Of a stretch of 64,000 nucleotides of DNA, positions 30,083-36,912 are shown piece after piece (position 1 is the first letter of the stretch; every line of letters begins with the position of its first letter). Below the pieces are notes generated by a model. The model saw only the letters and a program-made list of their open reading frames with translations. It made no database searches and was not told where the DNA came from. The stretch comes from Pantoea agglomerans (GTDB taxonomy: Bacteria; Pseudomonadota; Gammaproteobacteria; Enterobacterales; Enterobacteriaceae), in NCBI RefSeq assembly GCF_021397715.1, contig NZ_CP090207.1, positions 2,542,001-2,606,000 of the forward strand, read 5' to 3'. Made by a program: the position numbers and the translations under genes.

Positions 30083-30496
30083 TTACAATATTTTGGTCAG
30101 ATAATGACGCTGGTGGTGGCGTGGGTAATGATCAAGGCTGAAGCGCAGGCTGTAGCCGAGCTTCTCATAGAAAGGACGCGCCTGAAAACTGGCGGTATCC
30201 ACCTGGGCGTAACGGCAACCGCGCTGGCGCGCTTCCTGTTCTGCCGCCTGAATCAGACGGCTGCCGACGCCCTGCCCGCGCAGCGCATCACCAACCCACA
30301 GCATATCGATACGAAGCCAGTTGCCGGCCGTTGAGCCGGTCAGCCCGGCCAGCTTCCTGCCCTGCTCATCACGGATAAAAACGCCGATCGATTTGATCTC
30401 ATCAACATTAATAAACTTGCTGTTAAACGCCGTCAGGCCCAGCCGGACCTCATCCAGATCCTGGGACGTCACGTTATCGGTGATAGTGAGTTGCAT
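30083..30496 (-). CDS. GNAT-family N-acetyltransferase
   Basis: A 137-residue acetyltransferase. The acetyl-CoA-binding motif A is LWVGDALRGQGVGSRLIQAAEQEARQRG, and motif B follows at ARPFYEKLGYSLRF. The N-terminal half supplies the variable acceptor site, so substrate is not predictable. Its stop codon directly abuts that of the convergent MBL-fold gene, leaving no spacer. Confidence 0.83.
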   Translation of the reverse strand: MQLTITDNVTSQDLDEVRLGLTAFNSKFINVDEIKSIGVFIRDEQGRKLAGLTGSTAGNWLRIDMLWVGDALRGQGVGSRLIQAAEQEARQRGCRYAQVDTASFQARPFYEKLGYSLRFSLDHYPRHHQRHYLTKIL

Positions 30497-30517
30497 AGCG
30501 GCTCCTGTTACGGCGGG

Positions 30518-30901
30518 TTACGAGTCAGAACGCTGACGATCGTCGTAACGCTCCAGGCTTAACGCCTCGACATCACGCTTTTCGCTGCGGCTACAGGGCA
30601 CCAGCTTATCGCTATCGCGGTAAACAAAGAAAGTCGCTTCACTGCGCTGGTTGACGATTAACTGATCGCCATTACGAAAGCGGGTGATCGCCACTTTATC
30701 GCCCGCCTGTAACCGGGTGCGCTGTTGGCCAGCAGCAATCTGGAAATGGTTCTGCGGCCACATTAAAGTGGTTAAACCATATTCGGCACGCGAAATAGTC
30801 ATGGTCGGACGACCGGGACAGTTGATTTGAAATTCGCTTTCGCTCCAGGCTGGCGCGACGTGACAGGCCAGCAGGCCCAGCGCAATCAGGGCTGATTTCA
30901 T
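30518..30901 (-). CDS. Secreted protein of unknown function
   Basis: A 127-residue product with a clear signal peptide (MKSALIALGLLACHVAPAWS, cleaved near residue 20). The mature domain has two cysteines (INCPGRP and LVPCSRS) that could form one disulfide, and is predicted to be mostly beta. I do not recognise a family. It lies 21 nt upstream of the GNAT gene on the same strand and is probably co-transcribed with it. Confidence 0.7.
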   Translation of the reverse strand: MKSALIALGLLACHVAPAWSESEFQINCPGRPTMTISRAEYGLTTLMWPQNHFQIAAGQQRTRLQAGDKVAITRFRNGDQLIVNQRSEATFFVYRDSDKLVPCSRSEKRDVEALSLERYDDRQRSDS

Positions 30902-31057
30902 CGGTTCTCTCCGCTGAATTGATGATTTTATTAGGGATTTTTCAGCTTAACACATCACAGCAGAGAGAAAAGGCAGCAGAGCAGCGGGAATAAGACCAGT
31001 AAAAGATAGAATCTGGCGCAGCGAGAGCAGGAAAGTTGAGAAATTTTGAAGTAAACA

Positions 31058-31086
31058 GGCCAGCATAACCCTGCGTCATGCTGGCC
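31058..31086 (-). terminator. Hairpin after the small gene at 31096
   Basis: GGCCAGCAT and ATGCTGGCC form a perfect 9-bp stem around an 11-nt loop, 9 nt beyond the stop on the minus strand. TGTTTACTTC follows, a moderate U-rich tail. Confidence 0.7.
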
Positions 31087-31095
31087 CATCAGACG

Positions 31096-31275
31096 TTATT
31101 CTGAGGAGACCTCTGCAGCGACTAACATCAGTGCCAGTCCTGCATTTTCGCCGTCGTAGGCCTGCATCGCGGCGCGAATATCAGCAGCGCAACTGACCAC
31201 CTGGTGCTTTTTATCGCTCTCAAGTTGCTCAATCGCGTGGCGAATAATCATTAGATGTGCTTCTTCTTCGTTCAT
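31096..31275 (-). CDS. Small acidic protein of unknown function
   Basis: A 59-residue, probably helical cytoplasmic protein (start MNEEEAHLMIIRHAIEQLESD). Two ATGs lie in tandem. GGGAT is better spaced for the second at 31275. It is monocistronic, with its own terminator-like hairpin. I do not recognise the family, though the size and helix content suggest a small regulator or connector. Confidence 0.6.
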   Translation of the reverse strand: MNEEEAHLMIIRHAIEQLESDKKHQVVSCAADIRAAMQAYDGENAGLALMLVAAEVSSE

Positions 31276-31489
31276 CATTTATCCCTGGTTTTGCCTAAGT
31301 GGTGCGCAAAGAAGCCAAGAATACCGTTTATCTGTTAGCAAAGTCACCCTTTTACATTCCCGTTGCTTAACGATTAAACAAATTGCAAATGGGAAGCGTA
31401 TTCGGAACTGCTATGATCAAGCTATCCGTGACGTAACCAGATAGAATCTGCGCCACGCGTTTCCCAGGGACTGAAGCAGGTAGAGGATC

Positions 31490-31819
31490 ATGTTGCGACT
31501 CAGCATTTTCATATTCATCATACTGATGACTGGATGTTCATCTGGCCCGAAAGGGGTTGAGTGTCCGGGTGAGGTATCGACAATTTATGGTCAGCCGATG
31601 GGACAGACGCAGAGCGTTATTTTTGACCTGGTGAGTTCATTCAGCGTCAGCCGCGATGATGTCAGGGTGGAGAGCGGGCCATTGCAGTCGCTCGATCGTT
31701 TTAAATATGTGCCGTCGAGCGTGACGCGTGAAGGTTATTACGCCCAGCGCCTCTCTGATAAGCAGTTCCGCCTGATTAATCCTTATCAAAACACGCAGAT
31801 TACCTGGACATGTCCATAA
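31490..31819 (+). CDS. Small lipoprotein of unknown function
   Basis: A 109-residue product with a lipoprotein signal (IILMTGCSS, Cys near residue 16). The mature part has two further cysteines (ECPGE and the C-terminal TWTCP) and is probably beta-rich. AGAGG precedes the ATG. No family was recognised. The next gene begins about 60 nt later on the same strand. Confidence 0.7.
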   Translation: MLRLSIFIFIILMTGCSSGPKGVECPGEVSTIYGQPMGQTQSVIFDLVSSFSVSRDDVRVESGPLQSLDRFKYVPSSVTREGYYAQRLSDKQFRLINPYQNTQITWTCP

Positions 31820-31882
31820 GGGATGAATCCTGCTGCCAGATGGTTTATTGTCAGAAAACGTCAAGCAGCAGGTCTCTTTACC

Positions 31883-32434
31883 ATGGAAAAGCGTCTGGAT
31901 AACAACGGCTACATCGATTTCCCCTTTCCCGCCACGCGTAATGCCGATGGTTCGGTTAATCCCTGTGGTTTCGATCTCACGCTGGAGACCGGCCGGCTGG
32001 AGGAGATTGCCGTACTGACGCACTCGGTCAACCTGCGTCGGCTGGTGGAGGAGATCAACCTGCAGGATGGCCTGTTTATGACGCTGGCCTGTGACTGGCA
32101 GCAGCAAGCCCATGCGGTGTGCGGCTTTATTGACGTGGCTTTTCGTCCCGATCTGCCGCATCACGGTCACGATGAGGCGTTGCAGCTTGAGGCGCGCTTT
32201 AATCACTATCTGGCGGAACAGGAGAAGCAGCATCAGATGGCGCCTGACACGCTGGTAAATTATGCCCGCTCGGTGCTTGACTGGAGCTGGTCGCCGCTGC
32301 GTCAGCGGCAGCGCGACTATGAAAAGATCACCATTCAGTTTTATTGCCCGCAGGCTGACGACGCTGAATGGTGCTTTGATCACCTGCGTCATTTTCTGGT
32401 GAGCTGGTATCCGGCTTGCGTGGCGTCCCGCTAA
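31883..32434 (+). CDS. Conserved-looking protein of unknown function
   Basis: A 183-residue soluble protein, rich in Trp, His and acidic residues. It has FPFPATRNADGSVNPCGFDLTLETG near the start and ITIQFYCPQADDAEWCFDHLRHFLVSWYP near the end. I did not recognise a family. The ATG at 31883 is preceded by AGCAGG about 10 nt away; an ATG at 31823 is also in frame but has no spaced ribosome site. It lies 29 nt before the Ppx/GppA-like gene, so the two may be co-transcribed. Confidence 0.6.
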   Translation: MEKRLDNNGYIDFPFPATRNADGSVNPCGFDLTLETGRLEEIAVLTHSVNLRRLVEEINLQDGLFMTLACDWQQQAHAVCGFIDVAFRPDLPHHGHDEALQLEARFNHYLAEQEKQHQMAPDTLVNYARSVLDWSWSPLRQRQRDYEKITIQFYCPQADDAEWCFDHLRHFLVSWYPACVASR

Positions 32435-32463
32435 TCCTGCTTTTATCTGCGCCCGGAGCCGCT

Positions 32464-33474
32464 ATGCGCCCTTTCTGGTTACTTGCTGTGACGCTGTTCT
32501 GTTCGCTGTTGTTGACGTCAGTCGCACAGGCTGATGAGTGCCGGCAAATCCGGGCTGGCCTTGATATCGGTTCCGGCACGACCAAAATCGCCGTCGCCCG
32601 CGTGGATCTCTGCCAGCACCGCATCGAGAAGATGCTCTATCAGGATCAGCGTGCCGTGGCCTGGAACGAGGCGCTGTCGCAGGCCAGCGATAACCAGCTG
32701 AGTCCGGCGGTGGTCCGCCAGGGCGAAGTGGCGTTGCAGCAACTGCTGAAAAATGCACAACGTTACCATCCGCAACGCATCACGGGCGTTGCCACGGCGG
32801 CGTTTCGCCGCGCCAGTAACGGCCAGGCCGTCATTGAACAGCTGGCCAGCCAGACCGGCACCCGGCTGACCGTGATCTCACAACAGCAGGAAGCGAAGCT
32901 GGGTTTTTTGTCGGCGAAAGCGGCACTTAACGATCCGTCCATCCGCGACGAGCAGCTGCTGGTGTGGGATATCGGCGGCGGTTCAATGCAGATGACCGCC
33001 TGGCGGCAACAGCAGAATCAGCCGGTTGCGGATATTTATCAGGGCAAGCTCGCCTCGGTGACGCTAAAGAACTTTATTCTGACGGTGCTGAAAAACAGCC
33101 CGGACGCCGCATCGCCGAACCCGATTGGCTCATGGCGGCAGACAGTGCTGCGTTTTGTCGAATTGTTTGCCGGTAATGATGTCACGCCGCAAATCCGCCA
33201 GGATGTGGCGGGTCGTCAGGTGATTGGCATTGGTGGCGTCCACGGTTTTTCGATCCGTAATCAGCTGCCGGGCAAACCCGATCGTTACAGCTTGTCCCGC
33301 CTGAGCGAGTTATCGAAACAGCAGGTCTGGAAGGGCGACAGCGAACTGACGGGCGAATACCGGGCGACCGACGTCAGTAATCTGCTGCTGGTTGAAGGCT
33401 ATATGCGGGCGCTGAAGATAGACGAGGTAACCGTCGTGAATGCCAGTCTGATTCAGGGCGTGTTGCTGCAATAG
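32464..33474 (+). CDS. Ppx/GppA-like phosphatase with a signal peptide
   Basis: A 336-residue protein of the exopolyphosphatase/pppGpp phosphatase ASKHA fold. The phosphate-1 motif is AGLDIGSGTTKIAVARVD and phosphate-2 is LVWDIGGGSMQMTAW; IGIGGVHGFS follows. Unlike cytoplasmic Ppx (513 aa) and GppA (494 aa) it has only the catalytic half and begins with a signal peptide (MRPFWLLAVTLFCSLLLTSV, cleaved after AQA). It is therefore predicted to be periplasmic. GGAG lies 5 nt before the ATG. The substrate (polyphosphate, or another phosphoanhydride) is unknown. Confidence 0.8.
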   Translation: MRPFWLLAVTLFCSLLLTSVAQADECRQIRAGLDIGSGTTKIAVARVDLCQHRIEKMLYQDQRAVAWNEALSQASDNQLSPAVVRQGEVALQQLLKNAQRYHPQRITGVATAAFRRASNGQAVIEQLASQTGTRLTVISQQQEAKLGFLSAKAALNDPSIRDEQLLVWDIGGGSMQMTAWRQQQNQPVADIYQGKLASVTLKNFILTVLKNSPDAASPNPIGSWRQTVLRFVELFAGNDVTPQIRQDVAGRQVIGIGGVHGFSIRNQLPGKPDRYSLSRLSELSKQQVWKGDSELTGEYRATDVSNLLLVEGYMRALKIDEVTVVNASLIQGVLLQ

Positions 33475-33485
33475 CCTGCCAGCAT

Positions 33486-33510
33486 AAAACCGGACGCCGT
33501 GCCGGTTTTT
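33486..33510 (+). terminator. Terminator of the Ppx/GppA-like gene
   Basis: AAAACCGG pairs with CCGGTTTT around an 8-nt loop and continues into a T run, 11 nt after the stop. The A-rich left arm could also stop the convergent small gene. Confidence 0.8.
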
Positions 33511-33537
33511 CACTTGCGGGCGCGAAGTCAGACGTGC

Positions 33538-33744
33538 TCAGGGCTTGATCAGACGAATCGCGTGCTCCAGCATCTTTTGCTCGTCGCGATCGCTATGAGC
33601 CCGATGCTGACGGGTGCGTTTCAGTACGTCGAAGATTTCATTGCGTTTGGTTTCATGACCACACTCTGCCAGCATAATCACTGCGTCACCAATCACCCGG
33701 CACACCTCGTCATAATCGTCTTCTTTCAGTACATCACGTTTCAT
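33538..33744 (-). CDS. Small protein resembling FumD (YdhZ)
   Basis: A 68-residue protein. By eye it matches the FumD/YdhZ pattern of E. coli: an acidic start, then DYDEVCRVIGDAVIMLAECGHETKRNEIFDVLKRT and a basic-helical C-terminus. FumD has been reported to have fumarase activity in E. coli, but such a small protein makes that role uncertain. A strong GGAGGAG site precedes the ATG. It is monocistronic and convergent with the Ppx/GppA-like gene. Confidence 0.6.
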   Translation of the reverse strand: MKRDVLKEDDYDEVCRVIGDAVIMLAECGHETKRNEIFDVLKRTRQHRAHSDRDEQKMLEHAIRLIKP

Positions 33745-33892
33745 CGCTTCTCCTCCCGTTACGCCTGATTTCTGTCCAGCTTAACAAAGGCTAGACAGGA
33801 AATGCTTAGCCTGCAAATTGAACGCCATTCACAGCCAGAAACGATTTTTACCGCTTCATTTACCGCTAAACGGCGCAGAGTTCGTCATCTTT

Positions 33893-33901
33893 GCTACGCT
33901 T
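33893..33901 (+). promoter_or_regulatory. Sigma-S-like -10 element of the CsbD/ElaB-like gene
   Basis: GCTACGCTT fits the stationary-phase sigma-38 extended -10 (KCTAYRCTT). It lies 32 nt before the ATG at 33933. There is no good -35, as is common for sigma-S. Stress induction would suit the gene. Confidence 0.5.
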
Positions 33902-33932
33902 GGAGAGTCTCACTAAAACCAAGGAGCAATAA

Positions 33933-34181
33933 ATGTCAGGAAAAATCGAAGATAAAGTCAAAGAAGCAGCTGGCGCGGTTCAGGAACAATGGGGCGCAGC
34001 AACCGGTTCATCTGAGCATCAGGCGAAAGGCGCAGCCCGCCGCTATACCAACCAGGCCAGCTATGCCGCGCGTGATGCTGCGGATTGCATCAAGGATCAG
34101 GTTCAGTCCAATCCTTTCGCCGGTCTGGCTGTGGCCGCTGGCGTGGGCGTCTTCATCGGTTTCCTGCTGGGTCGTAAATAA
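33933..34181 (+). CDS. Small stress protein combining a CsbD-like start and an ElaB/YqjD-like membrane tail
   Basis: An 82-residue protein. The N-terminal half (KIEDKVKEAAGAVQEQWGAATGS) resembles CsbD stress proteins. The C-terminal half (DQVQSNPFAGLAVAAGVGVFIGFLLGRK) is the glycine-rich transmembrane tail of the DUF883 ElaB/YqjD family, which binds ribosomes in stationary phase in E. coli. It is thus likely a tail-anchored inner-membrane protein. AAGGAG precedes the ATG. An intrinsic terminator follows. Confidence 0.78.
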   Translation: MSGKIEDKVKEAAGAVQEQWGAATGSSEHQAKGAARRYTNQASYAARDAADCIKDQVQSNPFAGLAVAAGVGVFIGFLLGRK

Positions 34182-34201
34182 TCCGGCAGTTCAGGTGACA
34201 G

Positions 34202-34231
34202 AACGGAAGCCAGTGGCTTCCGTTTTTTTTT
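34202..34231 (+). terminator. Intrinsic terminator of the CsbD/ElaB-like gene
   Basis: ACGGAAGCC and GGCTTCCGT form a 9-bp stem with a 3-nt AGT loop, followed by eight further T. Confidence 0.92.
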
Positions 34232-34311
34232 GCTGACAATCCCCTCCCTGAGAAATCTCTGAAAAAACAGCCATCTCAAGGCTGAACGTTTTTTTTCAAC
34301 CAGGCTTAATC

Positions 34312-34327
34312 GGGTAAGTGCTTACCC
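34312..34327. promoter_or_regulatory. Perfect palindrome upstream of a small lipoprotein gene
   Basis: GGGTAAG-TG-CTTACCC, a 7-bp perfect inverted repeat with a 2-nt centre, 38 nt before the ATG at 34366. It looks like an operator for a dimeric regulator; none is adjacent. Confidence 0.45.
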
Positions 34328-34365
34328 ATTCTTTCTACTTTCTGAATTAATAAAAAGGTGGTTAC

Positions 34366-34536
34366 ATGAAAGCATTCCCTGCCCTGTTGCTGGTTGCAGC
34401 AACCCTGACCTCACTGGCAGGCTGTTCACACCGGAGCAGCGCGATTAAAGAAGATGGCCGTCCTCATGCCCCTAGCGGTCAGTCCTCACCTGGCGGCACC
34501 CTGGGTTCCGGCCCGGTCGGTCAGCCTCAGTCATAA
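34366..34536 (+). CDS. Very small lipoprotein
   Basis: A 56-codon gene: MKAFPALLLVAATLTSLAGC is a textbook lipoprotein signal with the lipobox LAGC, Cys at residue 20. The mature part is about 37 residues, rich in Gly, Ser and Pro and with no obvious fold. AAGGTGG lies 5-6 nt before the ATG. A stem-loop terminator follows at 34597. No family was recognised; small Gly/Pro-rich lipoproteins of this kind are common in Enterobacterales. Confidence 0.75.
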   Translation: MKAFPALLLVAATLTSLAGCSHRSSAIKEDGRPHAPSGQSSPGGTLGSGPVGQPQS

Positions 34537-34596
34537 AACCTCTCCCCGGCACAGTGGCCTGATGCTCGTCAGTTAAGGTTAGTTAAATGTGCAAAG

Positions 34597-34629
34597 GCTG
34601 TCACGGTCAGACGTGGCAGCTTTTTTTTT
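34597..34629 (+). terminator. Intrinsic terminator of the small lipoprotein gene
   Basis: GCTGTCACG pairs with CGTGGCAGC (one G-T pair) around a 6-nt loop, then nine T. It directly precedes the inverted-repeat element. Confidence 0.92.
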
Positions 34630-34671
34630 GGGCAGGAGTGCGGGCCTGCGCACCGCTGCTGCTGCCGGGCC

Positions 34672-35058
34672 GTCCTCGCGCCGCTGCGCGGTACCTTCGG
34701 CTTTGACGTCGTGCCGACGAACCGTTCGGGGATCGGCCTTCCCTGGCCGGCCCCGAACTCTCCACGCTTCCCGGCGTGGCGTTCTGGCCCAACGTCACGC
34801 CTCAGCGCTGCGGATAGCCCTTTCAGCAGCAGAGGCGCCCAGGCCTCCACTATCGTGCCCTTTTTAACAACACGCACTGAAGCTTCAGAGCAGGCTGGAG
34901 TCGATCAGGGGCAGGCAATCCGCAGCGCTGAGCAGAATGAGTCTGCCAGGAGAGCCCGCAGGACGCGGGCGAAAGGCGGGGCGGCACAGGATGTGCCATC
35001 CCCGGCGGTCCGTCAGGCAGACGAATGAAGTGAAGGTACCGCGCAGCGGCGCGAGGAC
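34672..35058. repeat. 387-bp element bounded by perfect 27-bp inverted repeats
   Basis: The arm at 34672-34698 is the exact reverse complement of 35032-35058; both include GGTACC. Inside are several strong hairpins. TTCGGGG/CCCCGAA around CGGCC/GGCCG lies at about 34725-34759, CCACGC/GCGTGG at 34762-34779, and GCCCGC/GCGGGC and GGCAC/GTGCC at about 34954-34997. There is also a second nested 15-bp inverted repeat. Reading frames crossing it lack ribosome sites and look like chance. It resembles a MITE-like or structured intergenic repeat. No target-site duplication was identified. Confidence 0.75.
34801..34932. repeat. Nested 15-bp inverted repeat inside the element
   Basis: CTCAGCGCTGCGGAT at 34801-34815 is the exact reverse complement of ATCCGCAGCGCTGAG at 34918-34932. 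It encloses about 100 bases that include a T5 run at 34860. Together with the outer 27-bp arms it makes the whole element able to fold into one long cruciform or RNA stem. Confidence 0.75.
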
Positions 35059-35479
35059 CGCCAGCCCCTGAGCGGCACCAGACTGCGTTATCACCTGCGG
35101 CTTAACTGACAGGCATCAGGCACAGTGGCCGGGGAATTTTTTCGGGATAAACAGTGATCTTTGTTAAGCGGACAAGGAGATAAATAACACTCACACTAAT
35201 AATTACCTCGCTATTAATTACCGGCTAAATAAATATTTTTCCTCATCAAAAAATAAATCGCAGAATCATCCTAATTCTTTTTCTATTATTTTCCTGCTCT
35301 GCTGGTCCGTATGTAAAGAATCCGCCTATAAACAGTAAAATTACTGGTTATAACTTCAACACTTCCTCTACGGCCGCTAAAAATAAAGCCATTCAATGAA
35401 CTTTACCCGCCGCCTTATTATCTAATTCTTCACAACACCTTCTGTTTAATAAAATTAATACGTTCAAGAGAATTCAGAC
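35059..35479. other. AT-rich leader upstream of the glycosyltransferase gene
   Basis: About 420 bases without a gene. Composition shifts from GC-rich near 35100 to strongly AT-rich up to the GTG at 35480. The promoter for the glycosyltransferase genes should be here. I could not single out a confident element. Confidence 0.5.
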
Positions 35480-36541
35480 GTGAAGAAAAAAAAGATTTAT
35501 CTGATAGACCGCTTTTTAACGCTTTATTCTCGATTTTCCGGCCGGAAAAAACCCCATAACCTGCAGGGTCTGACGCCAGAGACGGTCGTCATCTACTCCA
35601 CCACCGCACTGGGGGATTTCCTGATGAACACCCCGGCGATCTGGAGTCTGAAAAATCGTTTTCCCACCAGTAAATTTATTCTGGTCTCCAGCAAGAAAAA
35701 TAAAGATTTAGTCACGCGTTATCACTGGTTCGATGATGTCTATATCTGGGATAACAAGATGCTGAATTTTTTACCCTTAATATTCAAACTGCGACGTAAA
35801 AAACCCGATTTATCGGTGATATTACACGCCCATTTCCCCTACGACATTTTGAGTTCAGTGATAACCGGTAGCCAGACAATTATCCGTGACCACTATGGCA
35901 GCGAATCAGCACTGCTCAATAAACATCTCGATCATTACTCAGGTTATTTCGACGATCACACCATTAAGCGCAAACTGAAACTGGTGGAATCACTGGGTGC
36001 CGGGACGTATCAGACAGAGATGCACCTGCCGCCGCAGGAAACTCACACCGCAGCGCCCTGCGCCCATCGGCGGATTGGCTTCCAGTTAGGTGCATCGAAA
36101 GATATTCGCCGCTGGCCGCTGGCGCATTTTAGCCAGCTGGCAACGACCTTAGTGGAGACCTGGCCGGACTGTGAGATTATCGTGACCGGCACCGCCGCTG
36201 AACAGCCGCTCGAACAGGCATTTATTGACAGCCTGCCGTTGCCATACCGCAAAAATGTGACGCCGATGGCGGGCAAAACCCCGCTCAGTGGGCTGATTAC
36301 GCTGATCCGCAGCCTGGATTTGCTGGTCACCGGTGATACCGGCCCGCTGCATATTGCCGTTGCGGCGCAGGTTCCTACCGTCAGCCTCTTCTCAACCGCC
36401 AATCCGCGCTATACCGGTCCCTGTCAGGACCGCGATCGACATATTATTATTCATCGTCCGGAACGCCACGCCTCACAACATCCGATGGCCTCGATCAAGG
36501 CTGAGGAAGTCCATCAGGCTGTGACGCAACTGGTGGGATAA
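35480..36541 (+). CDS. Family 9 glycosyltransferase (heptosyltransferase-like)
   Basis: A 353-residue GT-B enzyme of the GT9 family, which adds heptose or related sugars to lipopolysaccharide core or other glycans. The N-terminal domain has VVIYSTTALGDFLMNTPAIWSLKNRFP (the D-x-L start seen in WaaC/WaaF/WaaQ). The donor domain has IGFQLGASKDIRRWPLAHFSQLA and VTGDTGPLHIAVAAQVPTVSLF, with the conserved DTG/PxH region. It starts at GTG with AAGAGA nearby. It is lower in GC at its start than its neighbours. It overlaps the next gene by one base. It is not one of the standard LPS-core operon genes by position. Confidence 0.85.
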   Translation: MKKKKIYLIDRFLTLYSRFSGRKKPHNLQGLTPETVVIYSTTALGDFLMNTPAIWSLKNRFPTSKFILVSSKKNKDLVTRYHWFDDVYIWDNKMLNFLPLIFKLRRKKPDLSVILHAHFPYDILSSVITGSQTIIRDHYGSESALLNKHLDHYSGYFDDHTIKRKLKLVESLGAGTYQTEMHLPPQETHTAAPCAHRRIGFQLGASKDIRRWPLAHFSQLATTLVETWPDCEIIVTGTAAEQPLEQAFIDSLPLPYRKNVTPMAGKTPLSGLITLIRSLDLLVTGDTGPLHIAVAAQVPTVSLFSTANPRYTGPCQDRDRHIIIHRPERHASQHPMASIKAEEVHQAVTQLVG

Positions 36542-36912
36542 TGGCGAAGCCCTGCACACCACAAGCGGTCATCGCGTTAATTGAATATCACAACCAGCCA
36601 ACGGCATTGGGCTGGTTCCGCAGAACAGATCGCCATAACTTTTACCTGCAGCAGTTACCGCTGAATGAAGTGGAGTTTGCTCTGCTGATGAGTGATTTCT
36701 TTCTGACTTTTGACGTCTGTTCGCAGCACTACGATGAGGATCGCTATTTTCCGGCGTCAGACTCGTTGTTGTCGAGGCTGACCAGACGGATGGGCATAGC
36801 ATCCCGGCTGGCTTACCGCCCGCTGACGGTGGCGATGCTGTGCGAAGCGGCCAGCCTGGGACGCTGGCCTGAGGAAGATTACTGGATAACGGTGCCGACA
36901 AAGGCCTCATAG
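36541..36912 (+). CDS. DUF1493-like small protein
   Basis: A 123-residue protein whose second half carries a DUF1493-like pattern: EVEFALLMSDFFLTFDVCSQHYDEDRYFP followed by YRPLTVAMLCEAASLGRWPEED. DUF1493 proteins are small, common in Enterobacterales and of unknown function. The ATG overlaps the last base of the upstream glycosyltransferase stop (TAATG), so translation is probably coupled. Its 3' end overlaps the convergent second glycosyltransferase by 34 bp. Confidence 0.68.
   Translation: MAKPCTPQAVIALIEYHNQPTALGWFRRTDRHNFYLQQLPLNEVEFALLMSDFFLTFDVCSQHYDEDRYFPASDSLLSRLTRRMGIASRLAYRPLTVAMLCEAASLGRWPEEDYWITVPTKAS

Noticed and set aside
34589-34867. Reading frames on both strands across the inverted-repeat element
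   Set aside because: They run through perfect inverted repeats and hairpins, have no ribosome site, and have chance-like composition (Arg, Ser and Pro rich).
34672-35058. CRISPR array
   Set aside because: The repeats are inverted pairs, not regularly spaced direct repeats with unique spacers.
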